The notes: generated by a model from the letters alone, not told the origin. DNA of 64,000 bases from Sphingomonas sp. BK580 (GCF_014194975.1 NZ_JACIAY010000009.1:62001-126000), one strand, 5' to 3'. Numbered from the stretch's first letter, positions 7,855 through 17,314 are shown. A program made the numbers and translations.

Positions 7855-10800
7855 TCACAGCCCCACCTTGAAGCCGGCACGGAACATGCGCCCGAAGATC
7901 CCGGTGCCGCCCTGCACCGGGTTGTAGAGGTTGGCGCCGTAGGTCACCGGGTCGATCGGCGGCAGGTCATCGAACAGGTTGATCACGTTGACGTAGAAGG
8001 TCGCGCGATCGTTGATCTTGACGCTGCCGGTGAGGTCGACGGTGATGTAGCTCTTGACGTCGCACGGCACGTAGCCCGGGTTGAGCGAGCAGTCGCCGCG
8101 CGTGCCGCCCTGGTCCTCCGCCGAGAGATTGTAGCCGTCGAAGTACTGCGCCGTCGCGCTCAGCGTATAGTCCTTGTAGTTGAGCGTGTTCTGCCACGTC
8201 CCGCGCCACCGCGGCGTGCCCGAGCCGGCGGTCAGGTTGTAGTTGCCGATCGTGCCCTGGTAGGTCTGCTTCGACCCGTCGGCGAACTCGGTGGACAGCT
8301 CGAGGATCAGGCTCGCCTGCGCCGCCGAGGTGAAGCTGACGTCGTCGGCGATGTCGAGCGTGCCGGTCGCGCCGAAGTCGATGCCCTGCGAGCGGATCGT
8401 GTTCTCGTTAACGTAGCTCGCCTCGACGAAGGCGAGCCGCGGGCGCGCGTTCGGGAAGTTGGGGTCGGCGACGTCGGGCACCAGGCCGAAGCCGGCGGGC
8501 GCGGTCTGTCCGGCGTTATAGGCGTCGATCGCGGCCTGGTTGTCCGCCGCGGCGATCGCGTCGGTCTTCTTGATGTTGAAATAGTCGACCGTCAGCGTCA
8601 GTTGGCGGATCGGCTCGAAGATCACGCCCGCGGTGAAGCTGCGCGACTTCTCGGGCTTGAGGTCGGGCGTGGCGCGCGTCGTCTGCCCGTAGGACGAGTT
8701 GCTGATATAGGCCGGGCAGGAGGTGAAGGTCGCCTGCGAGCAGCCGTATTGCGCCAGGAACGCGTCCGAATAGGTGCTCGGCGAGGCGTTGACGAAGCCG
8801 CTGGTCGGCAGCGAGTTGGCCTCGCCGAAGCTCGGGATGCGGAAGCCGCGCGAGTAGGTGCCGCGGATCGCCAGCTGGCGGAACGGCGTGAACTTGGCCC
8901 CGACCTTGGGCGAGAAGGCGCTCTGCCCGCTCGAGTATTTGTCGTAGCGGCCGGAAACGTTGACGAGGAATTGGTCGACGATCGGCGCGTTCAGCTCGCC
9001 GAACGCCGAGTAGACCGAGCGGCTGCCGTCGATACCGAAGGCGTTGAGCACGAAATAGCGATCGGTCGGGCCGTTGTAATCGGCGTTGGCGCTCGGCGAG
9101 TTGATCGACTCGTAGCGATAGGCGATGCCGAGGCCGAGCTGGAGCGGGCCGCCGGGCAAGGTCGCGAGCGAGCGGCCCACCGTCGCCTGCACCTGCGCTA
9201 GGTCGGACTGCGCGTCGGTGACGTTGTCGGGCGAGAGGAAGTCCTGCTGCGCCTGCGTGTTGGCGAACGGATCGACGAAATTGTACGTGCCCTGCGCGAT
9301 CGCGGTGAGCAGGTTGTCGATGCGGACATAGCCCTGCTGCAGCCGGCGCAGGTCGGTGTGCATCGCGGTGGCATCGACCGCATAGTCCCAGGTGTCGGCG
9401 ACCTGCCCCTTAATGCCGAGCGCGGCGCGGTACACGCGACTGCGAGTCTCGTCATAGGTGCGGATGCTCGGGACGCGCCCGACGATCCGAGCCACCTGGT
9501 TGCTCGCCGCGAACGGGTTGTTGGGGTTGAGCGTACCGTTGCCGGCGTTGCAGCCGGTGTCGATGCCATTGGCCGCGCCGACGCCGTTGGCGCAGACATA
9601 GACCGGCAGCGTCAGGGCGAACGAGCCCGGCGCGAAGGCGCCGCCGGTGCCGCTCGTCGTGAAGCGCGGGTAGTCGATGCCGGCATTGGCGTTGCCGCGG
9701 ATCGTCCCGAGATTGCCGCTGTATCCTACCCGGCTCTGCTGGAAGTTGAACATGGCATAGGCCTCGGCATTGTCGCCGACGCGCGCGGTGAAGCGCGCCG
9801 ACCCGCCGAAGCGCTCGATCTGCGGCGAGATCACGCCGTAATTGTTGACCAGATCGTCCTGGCACACCGAGGTCGGCGCGGCGGCGTTGACGAGGTTGCC
9901 GTCCTTGTCGGTGCGCGCCAGATCGGCGGCGTTGAGCGTGTAGCTCGGCCCGGTGCGGCAGCCGAGCGCCGGGTTGAGCTGCTGGTAGCGCCCCTGCGGG
10001 TCGGTGTTGGTGGCGTCGAACGGGCGGACGTAGAGCGTACCGCCGGTGTTAAAGACGCCCTCCGAGAAGGTGTAGCCGCCGGTGCCGTCGAGCCCGTTGA
10101 CCACCTGGTTGGGGCCGCACTCGCCGTCGTTGCAGATGCGGCGGCGATCGTCGGTGTTGAACGGGTAGGGCCGGTCGCGGTTGTACAGCGCGCTCTGGCG
10201 GAAATAGAAGCCGCTGACGTACGCGTTATAACCGTTGTCATCGAGGTCGCCGGTGCCCGCGATCAGGCTGAGCCGCTGGTTCGAGGCGTCACCGCGCTCG
10301 CTGATGCCCGCCTCGGCGCGACCGCCGATGCCCTTGTACTGGCGCTTGGTAATGATGTTGACCACGCCAGCGATCGCGTCCGCGCCGTAGCTCGACGAGG
10401 CGCCGTCGCGCAGCACCTCGATGCGGTCGACGATGTCGTCGGGGATGGTGTTGAGGTCGACGAAGTTGCGCGTGCCGTCGTCGGACAGCGGGTAATAGGC
10501 CGCACGGACGCCGTCGAACAGCACCAGCGTCGAGTTGGTCGACAGGCCGCGCAGCGACACCGCCGACGCGCCGCCGGCGAAGGCGCCGTTGGCGGTGAAG
10601 GAGTTGGTCAGCGCCGGCCCGTTGTTCGAGGTGAGCTGCTGGATACCCTCCTGCACCGTGGTGACGCCGCGCTGGTCGAGCGCCTCGGCGCTCACCGTGG
10701 TGACGGGCGAGGGGCTGGCGCGATCGGTGGTGCGCAGGATCGATCCGGTGACGACGATGTCGCCGCCCGCGGGGGCGTCGGGGCCGGCGGCGGGCTCGAC

Positions 10801-10980
10801 CGGGCTCTGCTCGACCGGTGCGGGCGGCTGCTCGGTCTGCGGCAGCGTCGGCGTGGTCGGCGACGCGGCCTGGGCATGGGCCGGCGCGCCGGCGAGGACG
10901 GTCAGGCTGGCGAGCGCGAGCGCGGAGCAAGCGACGCCGTGGCGCAGCGACGCGCGCGAGAACAGACGATGATCGGACAC
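7855..10980 (-). CDS. TonB-dependent receptor
   Basis: A 1041-residue outer-membrane receptor. A signal peptide (ending AHA-QAA) is followed by a Pro/Glu-rich linker of about 35 residues and then the plug, beginning GGDIVVTGSILRTTDR with SLRGLSTNSTLVLFDGVR and IEVLRDGASSSYGADAIAGVVNIIT. The barrel follows, with many Gly/Asn/Asp-rich loops and paired cysteines, and ends in a short beta-strand (FRAGFKVGL). The proline-rich linker between signal and plug is the TonB-box region. It is transcribed toward phoD 208 bp downstream, which hints at a phosphorylated substrate, but this is only context. Confidence 0.93.
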   Translation of the reverse strand: MSDHRLFSRASLRHGVACSALALASLTVLAGAPAHAQAASPTTPTLPQTEQPPAPVEQSPVEPAAGPDAPAGGDIVVTGSILRTTDRASPSPVTTVSAEALDQRGVTTVQEGIQQLTSNNGPALTNSFTANGAFAGGASAVSLRGLSTNSTLVLFDGVRAAYYPLSDDGTRNFVDLNTIPDDIVDRIEVLRDGASSSYGADAIAGVVNIITKRQYKGIGGRAEAGISERGDASNQRLSLIAGTGDLDDNGYNAYVSGFYFRQSALYNRDRPYPFNTDDRRRICNDGECGPNQVVNGLDGTGGYTFSEGVFNTGGTLYVRPFDATNTDPQGRYQQLNPALGCRTGPSYTLNAADLARTDKDGNLVNAAAPTSVCQDDLVNNYGVISPQIERFGGSARFTARVGDNAEAYAMFNFQQSRVGYSGNLGTIRGNANAGIDYPRFTTSGTGGAFAPGSFALTLPVYVCANGVGAANGIDTGCNAGNGTLNPNNPFAASNQVARIVGRVPSIRTYDETRSRVYRAALGIKGQVADTWDYAVDATAMHTDLRRLQQGYVRIDNLLTAIAQGTYNFVDPFANTQAQQDFLSPDNVTDAQSDLAQVQATVGRSLATLPGGPLQLGLGIAYRYESINSPSANADYNGPTDRYFVLNAFGIDGSRSVYSAFGELNAPIVDQFLVNVSGRYDKYSSGQSAFSPKVGAKFTPFRQLAIRGTYSRGFRIPSFGEANSLPTSGFVNASPSTYSDAFLAQYGCSQATFTSCPAYISNSSYGQTTRATPDLKPEKSRSFTAGVIFEPIRQLTLTVDYFNIKKTDAIAAADNQAAIDAYNAGQTAPAGFGLVPDVADPNFPNARPRLAFVEASYVNENTIRSQGIDFGATGTLDIADDVSFTSAAQASLILELSTEFADGSKQTYQGTIGNYNLTAGSGTPRWRGTWQNTLNYKDYTLSATAQYFDGYNLSAEDQGGTRGDCSLNPGYVPCDVKSYITVDLTGSVKINDRATFYVNVINLFDDLPPIDPVTYGANLYNPVQGGTGIFGRMFRAGFKVGL

Positions 10981-11178
10981 GATGGACTCCCTGGTGCACC
11001 GGCGCCGAAGGGAGGCGGCGCGGGCGTCATGCTACCCAAGTCGCGCGGAGTCGGACGCTCCGCTGCGGCGATGATCGAGAAGACCCTCTCGTCACCTAAT
11101 TGTAAACTCTGGCCATCGCTCATTCTGGCGCAAAGCAGGCACGGTCCGTCACTGATGCTGACCTAATTCACCTCGCGA

Positions 11179-11985
11179 TCACAATGAGATGCCGCTGCGT
11201 CCCGCGAGCTCGACGACATATTGCCACGCCACCCGGCCCGAGCGGCTGCCGCGCTGGGTGGCCCAGCGCACCGCCTCGGCGGGATCGAAGGCGAGGCCGT
11301 GGCGCTCGGCATAGGCGCGCACGATCGCGAGATAATGGTCCTGGTCGACGGCGTGGAAGCCGAGGCTGAGCCCGAAGCGGTCGGCCAGCGCGAGCTGGTC
11401 GTCGTCGGCGTCGCGCGGGTTGATCGCGCGCTCGGCGGCGGCGTGCTCGCGCACCACCAGGTGGCGGCGGTTGGCGGTGACGATCAGCCGCGCGTTGGCG
11501 GGGCGCGCCTCGGCGCCGCCCTCGAGCAGCGAGCGCAGCGCGCGCGCCTCGGCCGCGTCGTCGACGCCGAGATCGTCGACGAACAGCGCATAGGCGCGCG
11601 GCTGCCGCGCCAGCACCTCGAACAGAGCGGGCAGCGTGGCGAGCTGCTCCGCCGCCACCTCCACCAGCGCGAGCGCGCCGCCGCGCGCCTGCACCGCGCC
11701 GACGCTCGCCTTGACCAGCGCCGACTTGCCCGTGCCGCGCGCGCCCCACAGCAGCACGTCCTGCGCGGCATGACCCGCGGCGAGCCGCTCGAGGTTGGCC
11801 ACCAGCGCGTCGCGCTGCTGGTCGACGCGCTGAAGCAGCGCGAGGTCGAGCGGCGCGAAGGCGCGCGCGGCGACCAGCACGCCGCCGCGCCAGACATAGG
11901 CCGGGTGCGCCAGCGGGTCGGCGGCGGGCGGCGGCGGCGGCGCGAGCCGCTCCAGCGCGGCGGCGATGCGGTCGAGCGGGTCCAT
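11179..11985 (-). CDS. DUF815-family AAA ATPase
   Basis: A 268-residue P-loop ATPase. The Walker A motif is LLWGARGTGKSALVKA near residue 100, Walker B is YALFVDDLGVDD, and a sensor-1-like stretch is RLIVTANRRHLV. This order and the length match the DUF815 family (YcaJ/DnaA-like ATPases of unknown role found across alphaproteobacteria). The N-terminal third is Pro/Ala-rich and then helical, and no DNA-binding domain is obvious. The ribosome site before 11985 is weak. It is a single gene. The upstream gap to 12278 holds a family A repeat. Family assignment is solid, and the cellular role is unknown. Confidence 0.85.
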   Translation of the reverse strand: MDPLDRIAAALERLAPPPPPAADPLAHPAYVWRGGVLVAARAFAPLDLALLQRVDQQRDALVANLERLAAGHAAQDVLLWGARGTGKSALVKASVGAVQARGGALALVEVAAEQLATLPALFEVLARQPRAYALFVDDLGVDDAAEARALRSLLEGGAEARPANARLIVTANRRHLVVREHAAAERAINPRDADDDQLALADRFGLSLGFHAVDQDHYLAIVRAYAERHGLAFDPAEAVRWATQRGSRSGRVAWQYVVELAGRSGISL

Positions 11986-12073
11986 CGGCGCGGGCTAGCG
12001 GGGCAGCGCGTGCGGCTCAAGGGTTACGCCGAGGGTCGGCGCCAGGGCATGATCCGCCGCACGGCTCGCCGGC

Positions 12074-12150
12074 GTGCTCCTGCGCAAGCAGGAGCCCAGC
12101 GCCACGAGCGTCATCTCTGCGGCCCTGGGCTCCGGCGTTCGCCGGAGCAC
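12074..12150. repeat. dispersed double-hairpin repeat, family A (copy 2)
   Basis: GTGCTCCTGCG starts at 12074, the first arm pair is followed by CCCAGCG, and the mirrored half (CCCTGGGCTCCGGCG) ends GCCGGAGCAC at 12150. It lies in the 293-bp space between the divergent DUF815 ATPase and the 12279 gene. Confidence 0.85.
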
Positions 12151-12278
12151 GGGTCAGCTTCAACCAGGAAACCCTCCCTTCCGTACCGCCCTTCGATCCG
12201 GGTCAGGCGCCCGCCCGCGTCGCCGCTCCGGCCCCGTCCTCTTCCTATAAGCCTTTGGACGAGCGAGGAGACGTGCGG

Positions 12279-12941
12279 ATGGCGTGGCAGCGGATGCCGA
12301 TGGAGACGTGGCAGAACAAGATAGCGGCGTTGGTGGAAGCGCTGCCCGATGCCGCGCTCGCCGACCTGCTCTCGCAGGTCGAGCTGGTCTCGCCCGTGCT
12401 CGAGCCCGACGACGTCAGCGCCGGGCGCCATACCGGTGACGTCGTGATCGCGGGCGACTATACGCCGTCCACGCTGCTGACGCTGATCGAGGGTGACGTC
12501 AGCGTCGCCGGCCAGGTCTCGACCCAGGAGGTCGACGGCAACGATGGCCATGCCGCGCTGGTCGTGTTCGGCAGCCTGCGCTGCGGCAGCCTGCTCAACG
12601 ACTGGGGCAGCCGCGTCGTCGTCACCGGCGACCTGATCGTCGGGGACTGGATCTACACCGCCCGCGAGGATTCGGTGCTGGTGGTCGGCGGCGACCTGCG
12701 CGCGCCCGTGCTGGTCAGCGGCGACAGCGCGGTCGAGGTCGGCGGCGCGGGCGAGATCGAGCATGGCCTGGGGATGATCCGCCGGCTCGGCGCCCCCGGC
12801 GGCGCGACCGTGACGCCGCGCCACGGCTGGCACGCGCTCGCCGCGCTGCTCGCGCTCGACCCGGCGCGCGCGACCGAGGAGGAGGAGATCGTGCCGCTGC
12901 TCGAAGATCGCTTGTACCGGACGGGCAGCATCCTGCCGTGA
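12279..12941 (+). CDS. conserved beta-repeat protein, unknown (bactofilin-like look)
   Basis: A 220-residue protein without signal peptide or membrane span. The centre is a run of short valine/glycine strands with regular spacing (GDVVIAGDY, LIEGDVSVAGQVS, ALVVFGSLRCGSL, RVVVTGDLIVGDW, SVLVVGGDLRAPVLVSGD). The pattern resembles the stacked rungs of a right-handed beta-helix as in bactofilins. Acidic residues are frequent at the C-terminus. GAGGAG lies 8 bases before the ATG at 12279, so I prefer this start over the in-frame ATG at 12255. It is a lone gene. A cytoskeletal or scaffold role is only a guess from the repeat pattern. Confidence 0.7.
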   Translation: MAWQRMPMETWQNKIAALVEALPDAALADLLSQVELVSPVLEPDDVSAGRHTGDVVIAGDYTPSTLLTLIEGDVSVAGQVSTQEVDGNDGHAALVVFGSLRCGSLLNDWGSRVVVTGDLIVGDWIYTAREDSVLVVGGDLRAPVLVSGDSAVEVGGAGEIEHGLGMIRRLGAPGGATVTPRHGWHALAALLALDPARATEEEEIVPLLEDRLYRTGSILP

Positions 12942-13015
12942 CGGTCCGGCAGGAGGAGAAGCGCCTCGCGGCTTGACCCTAGCCTCCCGCGCGCGCGCGC
13001 CTTATGTGCGCGCGC

Positions 13016-13879
13016 ATGACCGAGATCACCGTCGCCGCGCTGCAGCTGGCCTTCTCCGCCGACATCGACGCCAATATCGCCAAGGTCTCCGAGGCGGTAC
13101 GCGAGGCGCACGCGCGCGGCGCGCAGGTGGTCCTGCCGCCGGAGCTGTTCGAGGGCGAGTATTTCTGCCGGGTCGAGGATGAGTCGCTGTTCGCCAACGC
13201 CGCGCCGGTGCGCGAGCACAAGGCGGTACTGGCGATGCAGGCACTCGCCGAGGCGCTGCAGGTCTATATCCCCACTAGCTTCTTCGAGCTCGACGGCCCC
13301 CACCATTACAACTCGCTGGCGATGATCGGTCCCGACGGCGAGATCCAGGGCATCTACCGCAAGAGCCACATTCCCGATGGCCCCGGCTATGAGGAGAAAT
13401 TCTATTTCCGCCCCGGCAACACCGGCTTCAAGGTGTGGGACGGTCCGGTCAGCGCGGGGCATCGCACCCGCCTCGGCGTCGGCGTCTGCTGGGACCAGTG
13501 GTATCCCGAGACCGCCCGCGCGATGATGCTGATGGGCGCCGAGGTGCTGTTCTACCCCACCGCGATCGGCAGCGAGCCGCACGACACCTCGCTCGACACC
13601 GCGCGGCTGTGGCGCCGCGCGATGGTGGGGCATGCGGTCTCGAACGTGGTGCCGGTGATCGCGGCCAACCGCGTCGGCACCGAGCATGGCCAGACCTTCT
13701 ACGGCACCAGCTTCATCATCGACGAGCGCGGTGACATCCTGGCCGAGCTCGACCGCGAGGAGGAGGGCGTGATCACCGCGACGCTCGACCTCGACCGCGT
13801 GCGTCGCCACCGCGCCGCCTTCGGCTTCTTCCGCGACCGCCGCCCCGAGCTGTACGGGCGGCTGGTGGAGGATATCTGA
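13016..13879 (+). CDS. aguB: N-carbamoylputrescine amidase
   Basis: A 287-residue nitrilase-superfamily hydrolase that converts N-carbamoylputrescine to putrescine, CO2 and ammonia in the agmatine route of polyamine synthesis. The catalytic triad is visible as Glu43 (LPPELFEGEYF), Lys116 (YRKSHIPDGPGY) and Cys158 (GVGVCWDQWYPE). The stretches PTAIGSEP and TSFIIDERGD match AguB closely. I chose the ATG at 13016, since the family starts MxxITVAALQ. The ATG at 13004 would add four residues. No agmatine deiminase gene is adjacent. It is followed by a repeat-filled gap and the convergent metK. Confidence 0.92.
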   Translation: MTEITVAALQLAFSADIDANIAKVSEAVREAHARGAQVVLPPELFEGEYFCRVEDESLFANAAPVREHKAVLAMQALAEALQVYIPTSFFELDGPHHYNSLAMIGPDGEIQGIYRKSHIPDGPGYEEKFYFRPGNTGFKVWDGPVSAGHRTRLGVGVCWDQWYPETARAMMLMGAEVLFYPTAIGSEPHDTSLDTARLWRRAMVGHAVSNVVPVIAANRVGTEHGQTFYGTSFIIDERGDILAELDREEEGVITATLDLDRVRRHRAAFGFFRDRRPELYGRLVEDI

Positions 13880-13921
13880 GCGGGCCAGCAGCGACTAAGA
13901 CTGAGGATCAGAGTCGCTTTT

Positions 13922-14057
13922 GATCCTCCCCTGTAAGGGGAGGTGGCGCGCACAGCGCGACGGAGGGGTGTCGCCGCTGGTTAGTCCACCGCTCCTCGCC
14001 AGCCGCGTCACCCCTCCGTCAGGCCTGCGGCCTGCCACCTCCCTTGCAAGGGAGGAT
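13922..14057. repeat. long dispersed inverted repeat, family B (copy 2)
   Basis: Outer arms GATCCTCCCCTGTAAGGGG and CCCTTGCAAGGGAGGAT enclose a second pair (GACGGAGGGGTG with CACCCCTCCGTC) around a loop. The element fills most of the space between the convergent aguB and metK genes and could act as a bidirectional terminator. Confidence 0.7.
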
Positions 14058-14117
14058 GAGTACATCGCCTGCCGCGTGCGCCATCCCCCTCCCTGAAGGA
14101 AGGATGGCGCCCTCTCC

Positions 14118-15317
14118 TCAGGCGACCGCCTGCTTGAGCTGCTCGACCAGGTCGGTCTTCTCCCAAGTGAACAGGTCACCCTCGGGGTCGCGGCCGAAGT
14201 GACCGTAGGCGGCGGTCTTGCTGTAGATCGGCGCGTTGAGCTTGAGATGCTCGCGGATGCCCTTGGGGGTCAGCCGCACCAGCTTGGGCAGCGCCGCCTC
14301 GAGCTTGCTCTCCTCGACCGTGCCGGTGCCGTGCAGGTCGACGTAGACGCTGAGCGGCTCGGCCACGCCGATGGCATAGCTCAGCTGGATCGTGCAGCGC
14401 TTGGCCAGACCGGCCGCGACCACGTTCTTGGCGAGATAGCGCGCGACATAGGCCGCCGAGCGGTCGACCTTGGTGGGGTCCTTGCCGCTGAACGCGCCGC
14501 CGCCGTGCGGCGCCGCGCCGCCGTAGGTGTCGACGATGATCTTGCGCCCGGTCAGCCCGGCGTCGCCGTCGGGTCCGCCGATCTCGAACAGACCGGTCGG
14601 ATTGACGTAGATCGCCTTCTCCTCGGGGAGCCAGCCCTCGGGCAACACCTCGGCGAACACGCCCTTGACGTAGTCGCGCAGCTTCGCCTGACCGGCCTCG
14701 TTCGACAGCTCGGCCGAGTGCTGCGTCGACACGACCAGCGCGGTGGCGCGCACCGGCACGCCGTTCTCATATTGCAGCGTCACCTGGCTCTTGGCGTCGG
14801 GTTCGAGGAAGGGCGCGGTGCCGGCGTGGCGGTCCGCCGCCATCTTCTCGAGGATCTTGTGGCTGTAGTAGAGCGTCGCCGGCATCAGCCCCGGGGTCTC
14901 GTCGGTGGCGTAGCCGAACATGATGCCCTGGTCGCCGGCGCCCTCGTCCTTGTTGCCGCTCTCGTCGACGCCCATCGCGATATGCGCCGACTGGCCGTGC
15001 AGGTTGTTCGAGAAGTCGAACGTCTGCCAGTGGAAGCCCGACTGCTCATAGCCGATCCGCTTCACCGTGGCGCGCACCGCCGCCTCGATCTCGTCGAGCA
15101 CGCCGGGCGCCCATTGGTCGTTCTCATAGATGCCGCGGCCACGGATCTCGCCCGCGAGCACCACCTTGTTGGTGGTGGTCATCGTCTCGCACGCGACGCG
15201 TGCCTCGGGGTCCTTGGCGAGGAACAGGTCGACGATCGCGTCGGAAATCTGGTCCGCGACCTTGTCGGGGTGTCCCTCCGACACCGACTCCGACGTGAAG
15301 ATGAACGACTGACGCAT
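14118..15317 (-). CDS. metK: S-adenosylmethionine synthase
   Basis: A 399-residue methionine adenosyltransferase that makes SAM from ATP and methionine in the cytosol. Family signatures include [19 protein letters not shown] at the N-terminus, [12 protein letters not shown] in the centre, and [19 protein letters not shown]. The ATG at 15317 follows GGAG at 5 bases. The gene lies only 42 bp downstream of lnt on the same strand, but a perfect 20-bp palindrome in that gap suggests its own regulated promoter. Length is normal. The identification is certain. Confidence 0.98.
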   Translation of the reverse strand: MRQSFIFTSESVSEGHPDKVADQISDAIVDLFLAKDPEARVACETMTTTNKVVLAGEIRGRGIYENDQWAPGVLDEIEAAVRATVKRIGYEQSGFHWQTFDFSNNLHGQSAHIAMGVDESGNKDEGAGDQGIMFGYATDETPGLMPATLYYSHKILEKMAADRHAGTAPFLEPDAKSQVTLQYENGVPVRATALVVSTQHSAELSNEAGQAKLRDYVKGVFAEVLPEGWLPEEKAIYVNPTGLFEIGGPDGDAGLTGRKIIVDTYGGAAPHGGGAFSGKDPTKVDRSAAYVARYLAKNVVAAGLAKRCTIQLSYAIGVAEPLSVYVDLHGTGTVEESKLEAALPKLVRLTPKGIREHLKLNAPIYSKTAAYGHFGRDPEGDLFTWEKTDLVEQLKQAVA

Positions 15318-15337
15318 GGAGACTCCGGCAGATAACG

Positions 15338-15357
15338 ATATAAAGATAGCTTTATAT
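15338..15357 (-). promoter_or_regulatory. palindromic operator upstream of metK
   Basis: A perfect inverted repeat, ATATAAAG-ATAG-CTTTATAT, sits in the short gap between lnt and metK, 21-40 bases before the metK start. AT-rich palindromes of this form upstream of SAM-cycle genes in alphaproteobacteria have, to my recollection, been linked to ArsR-type SAH-responsive regulators (SahR). That link is not proven here. The site overlaps the likely promoter, so bound repressor would block metK transcription. Confidence 0.65.
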
Positions 15358-15359
15358 GC

Positions 15360-16895
15360 TTACCGCCGACGCGTGCGCAACGCAACCGCGCCCGCCACCA
15401 GCGCGAGCCCGACCAGCAGCGCCGCCCAGTTCCCCAGCCGGGAGAAGAGGGTAGCTTCGCGCGCCGGTGGCAGCGCCACGTCGACCGAACCGCCGGCATG
15501 GTGTGCCACCGTGCCGAGCAGGGCGCCGTCGGCGGCGATCACCGCGGAGATGCCGTTGGGGGTCGCGCGCACCACCGGCAACCCTTCCTCGATCGCGCGC
15601 AGCCGCGCCTGGGCGAGGTGCTGCGGCGGACCCCAGGTGCCGAACCAGGCGTCGTTGGAGGGATTGAAGAGCAGCCGCGGGCGCTGCGCGCGGTCGACCA
15701 CCTCGCCCGAGAAGATGATCTCGTAGCAGAGCTGCACCCCGATCGCGCCGAAGCCCGGCACCGCCAGCGTGCGCGGCCCTGGGCCCGGCGCGAAGTCGAG
15801 GTCGCCGGGCACCAGCCGCGCCAGCCCGAGCGGCTTGAGCAGCCAGGGCATCGGCAGATATTCGCCGTAGGGGACCAGATGCGCCTTGTCGTAGCGCGCG
15901 CGGATGCGCCGCGCCGGGTCGAGCACGAACACCGAGTTGGTCGCGCCCGTGACCTCGCCGTTCGAGTCGAACTGGAGCGCGGTGCCGCCCGTCATCAGCA
16001 TGTCGCGCGGACCGAGCACCGCCGTCATGCGGGCGCGGGTGACATAGGGGCTGGTGTCGCCGTAGACCCAGAGCGGATAATCGTCCTCGATGAAATCGCG
16101 GATCACGCCCTCGGGCCACAGCACCAGCCGCGGCGCCGCGCCCGGCCGACCGGAGAGGCGGGTGAGCCGCGCCAGCATCATCGCCTGGTCGCTCTCGCCG
16201 CGCTGGTCCTGCGGCACGTTGGGCTGCACCACGACGACGCGGGGCGCGTCCGGCGCCGCGGCAGGGGGCGGGTCACGGTAGCTCAGCGCCTGCGCACCGA
16301 GCAGCGCCGCGGCGGCGAGCGCGACCGCACCGAGCGGCAGCGTGCGGCGCGGTACCAGCAGCAGCGCCCCCGCGAGCGCGACGGTGAGCCCCGAGAGCGC
16401 GTAGGTCCCGATCAGACTCGACAGCCACGCCACCGGCTGGACCGGCACCCACATCACCGCGAGCGGATCCCAGGCGTAGCCGGTGAACAGCCACGAACGC
16501 ACCCATTCGGTGACGATCCAGCACGCGCCCGCCAGCAGGACCCAGCCGAGATCGGGCGCGTCGCCGCGCCGCATCCGCCACGCCAGCCCGGCCGCGGCGG
16601 CGGGGAACACCGCGAGATACAGCGCGAGCGCGAACGGGGCGAGATAGCCGAGCGCGTGCGGCATCTTGTCCTGGAACGTGAAGGCGTGCTGGAACCAATT
16701 GTCGTTGATCGTGAAATGGCCAACGCCGAAGACATAGCCGCGCCACAGCGCCTGGCGCAGCGTCGGCGCGGCATGGACCAGCGCCAGCCATCCCGCGAAC
16801 GCGGCGAGCGCGAGCCACCACAGCTCGAGCGGGGCGAAGCCGCAGGCGGCGGCGACGCCGAGCAGCAGCGCGACGAGGGCGGGGCGGCGAGTCAT
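15360..16895 (-). CDS. lnt: apolipoprotein N-acyltransferase
   Basis: A 511-residue inner-membrane enzyme that adds the third acyl chain to lipoproteins. The N-terminal half has several membrane helices (ALVALLLGVAAACGF, LWWLALAAFAGWLALV and more) with the family stretch GHFTINDNWFQHAF. The C-terminal nitrilase-like domain keeps the triad: Glu in LWPEGVIRDF, Lys in YDKAHLVPYGEYLP and Cys in GVQLCYEIIFSG. I chose the ATG at 16895 because a short TM helix follows at once. The longer frame starting at 16985 would add a basic, Arg-rich tail unlike the family. metK follows 42 bp downstream. Confidence 0.95.
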   Translation of the reverse strand: MTRRPALVALLLGVAAACGFAPLELWWLALAAFAGWLALVHAAPTLRQALWRGYVFGVGHFTINDNWFQHAFTFQDKMPHALGYLAPFALALYLAVFPAAAAGLAWRMRRGDAPDLGWVLLAGACWIVTEWVRSWLFTGYAWDPLAVMWVPVQPVAWLSSLIGTYALSGLTVALAGALLLVPRRTLPLGAVALAAAALLGAQALSYRDPPPAAAPDAPRVVVVQPNVPQDQRGESDQAMMLARLTRLSGRPGAAPRLVLWPEGVIRDFIEDDYPLWVYGDTSPYVTRARMTAVLGPRDMLMTGGTALQFDSNGEVTGATNSVFVLDPARRIRARYDKAHLVPYGEYLPMPWLLKPLGLARLVPGDLDFAPGPGPRTLAVPGFGAIGVQLCYEIIFSGEVVDRAQRPRLLFNPSNDAWFGTWGPPQHLAQARLRAIEEGLPVVRATPNGISAVIAADGALLGTVAHHAGGSVDVALPPAREATLFSRLGNWAALLVGLALVAGAVALRTRRR

Positions 16896-17008
16896 GCGCG
16901 CGCCGCTAGCACCTCCGCGGCGCGCGCGGGAGGGGGACGCGATGCCGCGACGGCGCGGCTCACGCGAATCCTCGCGGACGAGCATCGCGCTGCGACCAAT
17001 CCGACGGC

Positions 17009-17103
17009 CGTCATCCCGGTTTCACGCCCGATCCGAGACGTCGCGAACACAACGCCTTCGCCGCTTGCGGCCCGATGGAACCCGGGTCAGGCACGGGATG
17101 ACG
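17009..17103. repeat. dispersed GTCATCCC repeat, family C (copy 1)
   Basis: Within the 419-bp gene-free gap 16896-17314, CCGTCATCCCGG near 17009 is mirrored by GGCACGGGATGACG ending at 17103. A similar element occurs at 52327-52420 and a short one at 50592-50621. Nothing else gene-like is seen in this gap apart from a half copy of family A. Confidence 0.6.
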
Positions 17104-17247
17104 AGATCGTAGGCCCGGGTTACTTCGCGCGGGAAGCTCCAGCGCACCGCAAGGGGTTGACCCGACTGGCGAACGCCGCGGCCGCCACAGGGCGCGACGC
17201 CCCTCCCAGCTGCTAACCCCAACCGGGATCGTTGCACCATCTATCGC

Positions 17248-17276
17248 TGGGCTCCTGCGCAGGCAGGAGCCCAGGG
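17248..17276. repeat. half copy of family A repeat (copy 3)
   Basis: A single hairpin with CTCCTGCG and GCAGGAG arms, bordered by TGGG and CCCAGGG, matches one side of the family A element. The second hairpin is missing. It lies 39 bp past the end of the receptor gene below. Confidence 0.65.
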
Positions 17277-17314
17277 TCGCGCGCACCGTCGGACCGCACG
17301 GCGAAGCTCCGCGC

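Noticed and set aside
11089..11106. Possible Pho box (TCGTCAC-CTAA-TTGTAAA) upstream of the receptor next to phoD
   Set aside because: Matches the consensus only in part and points in the wrong direction for the receptor gene, so not supported.
15318..15360. SAM riboswitch before metK
   Set aside because: The gap to lnt is only 42 bp and is filled by a palindrome; there is no room for SAM-I or SAM-II folds, so a protein operator is more likely.
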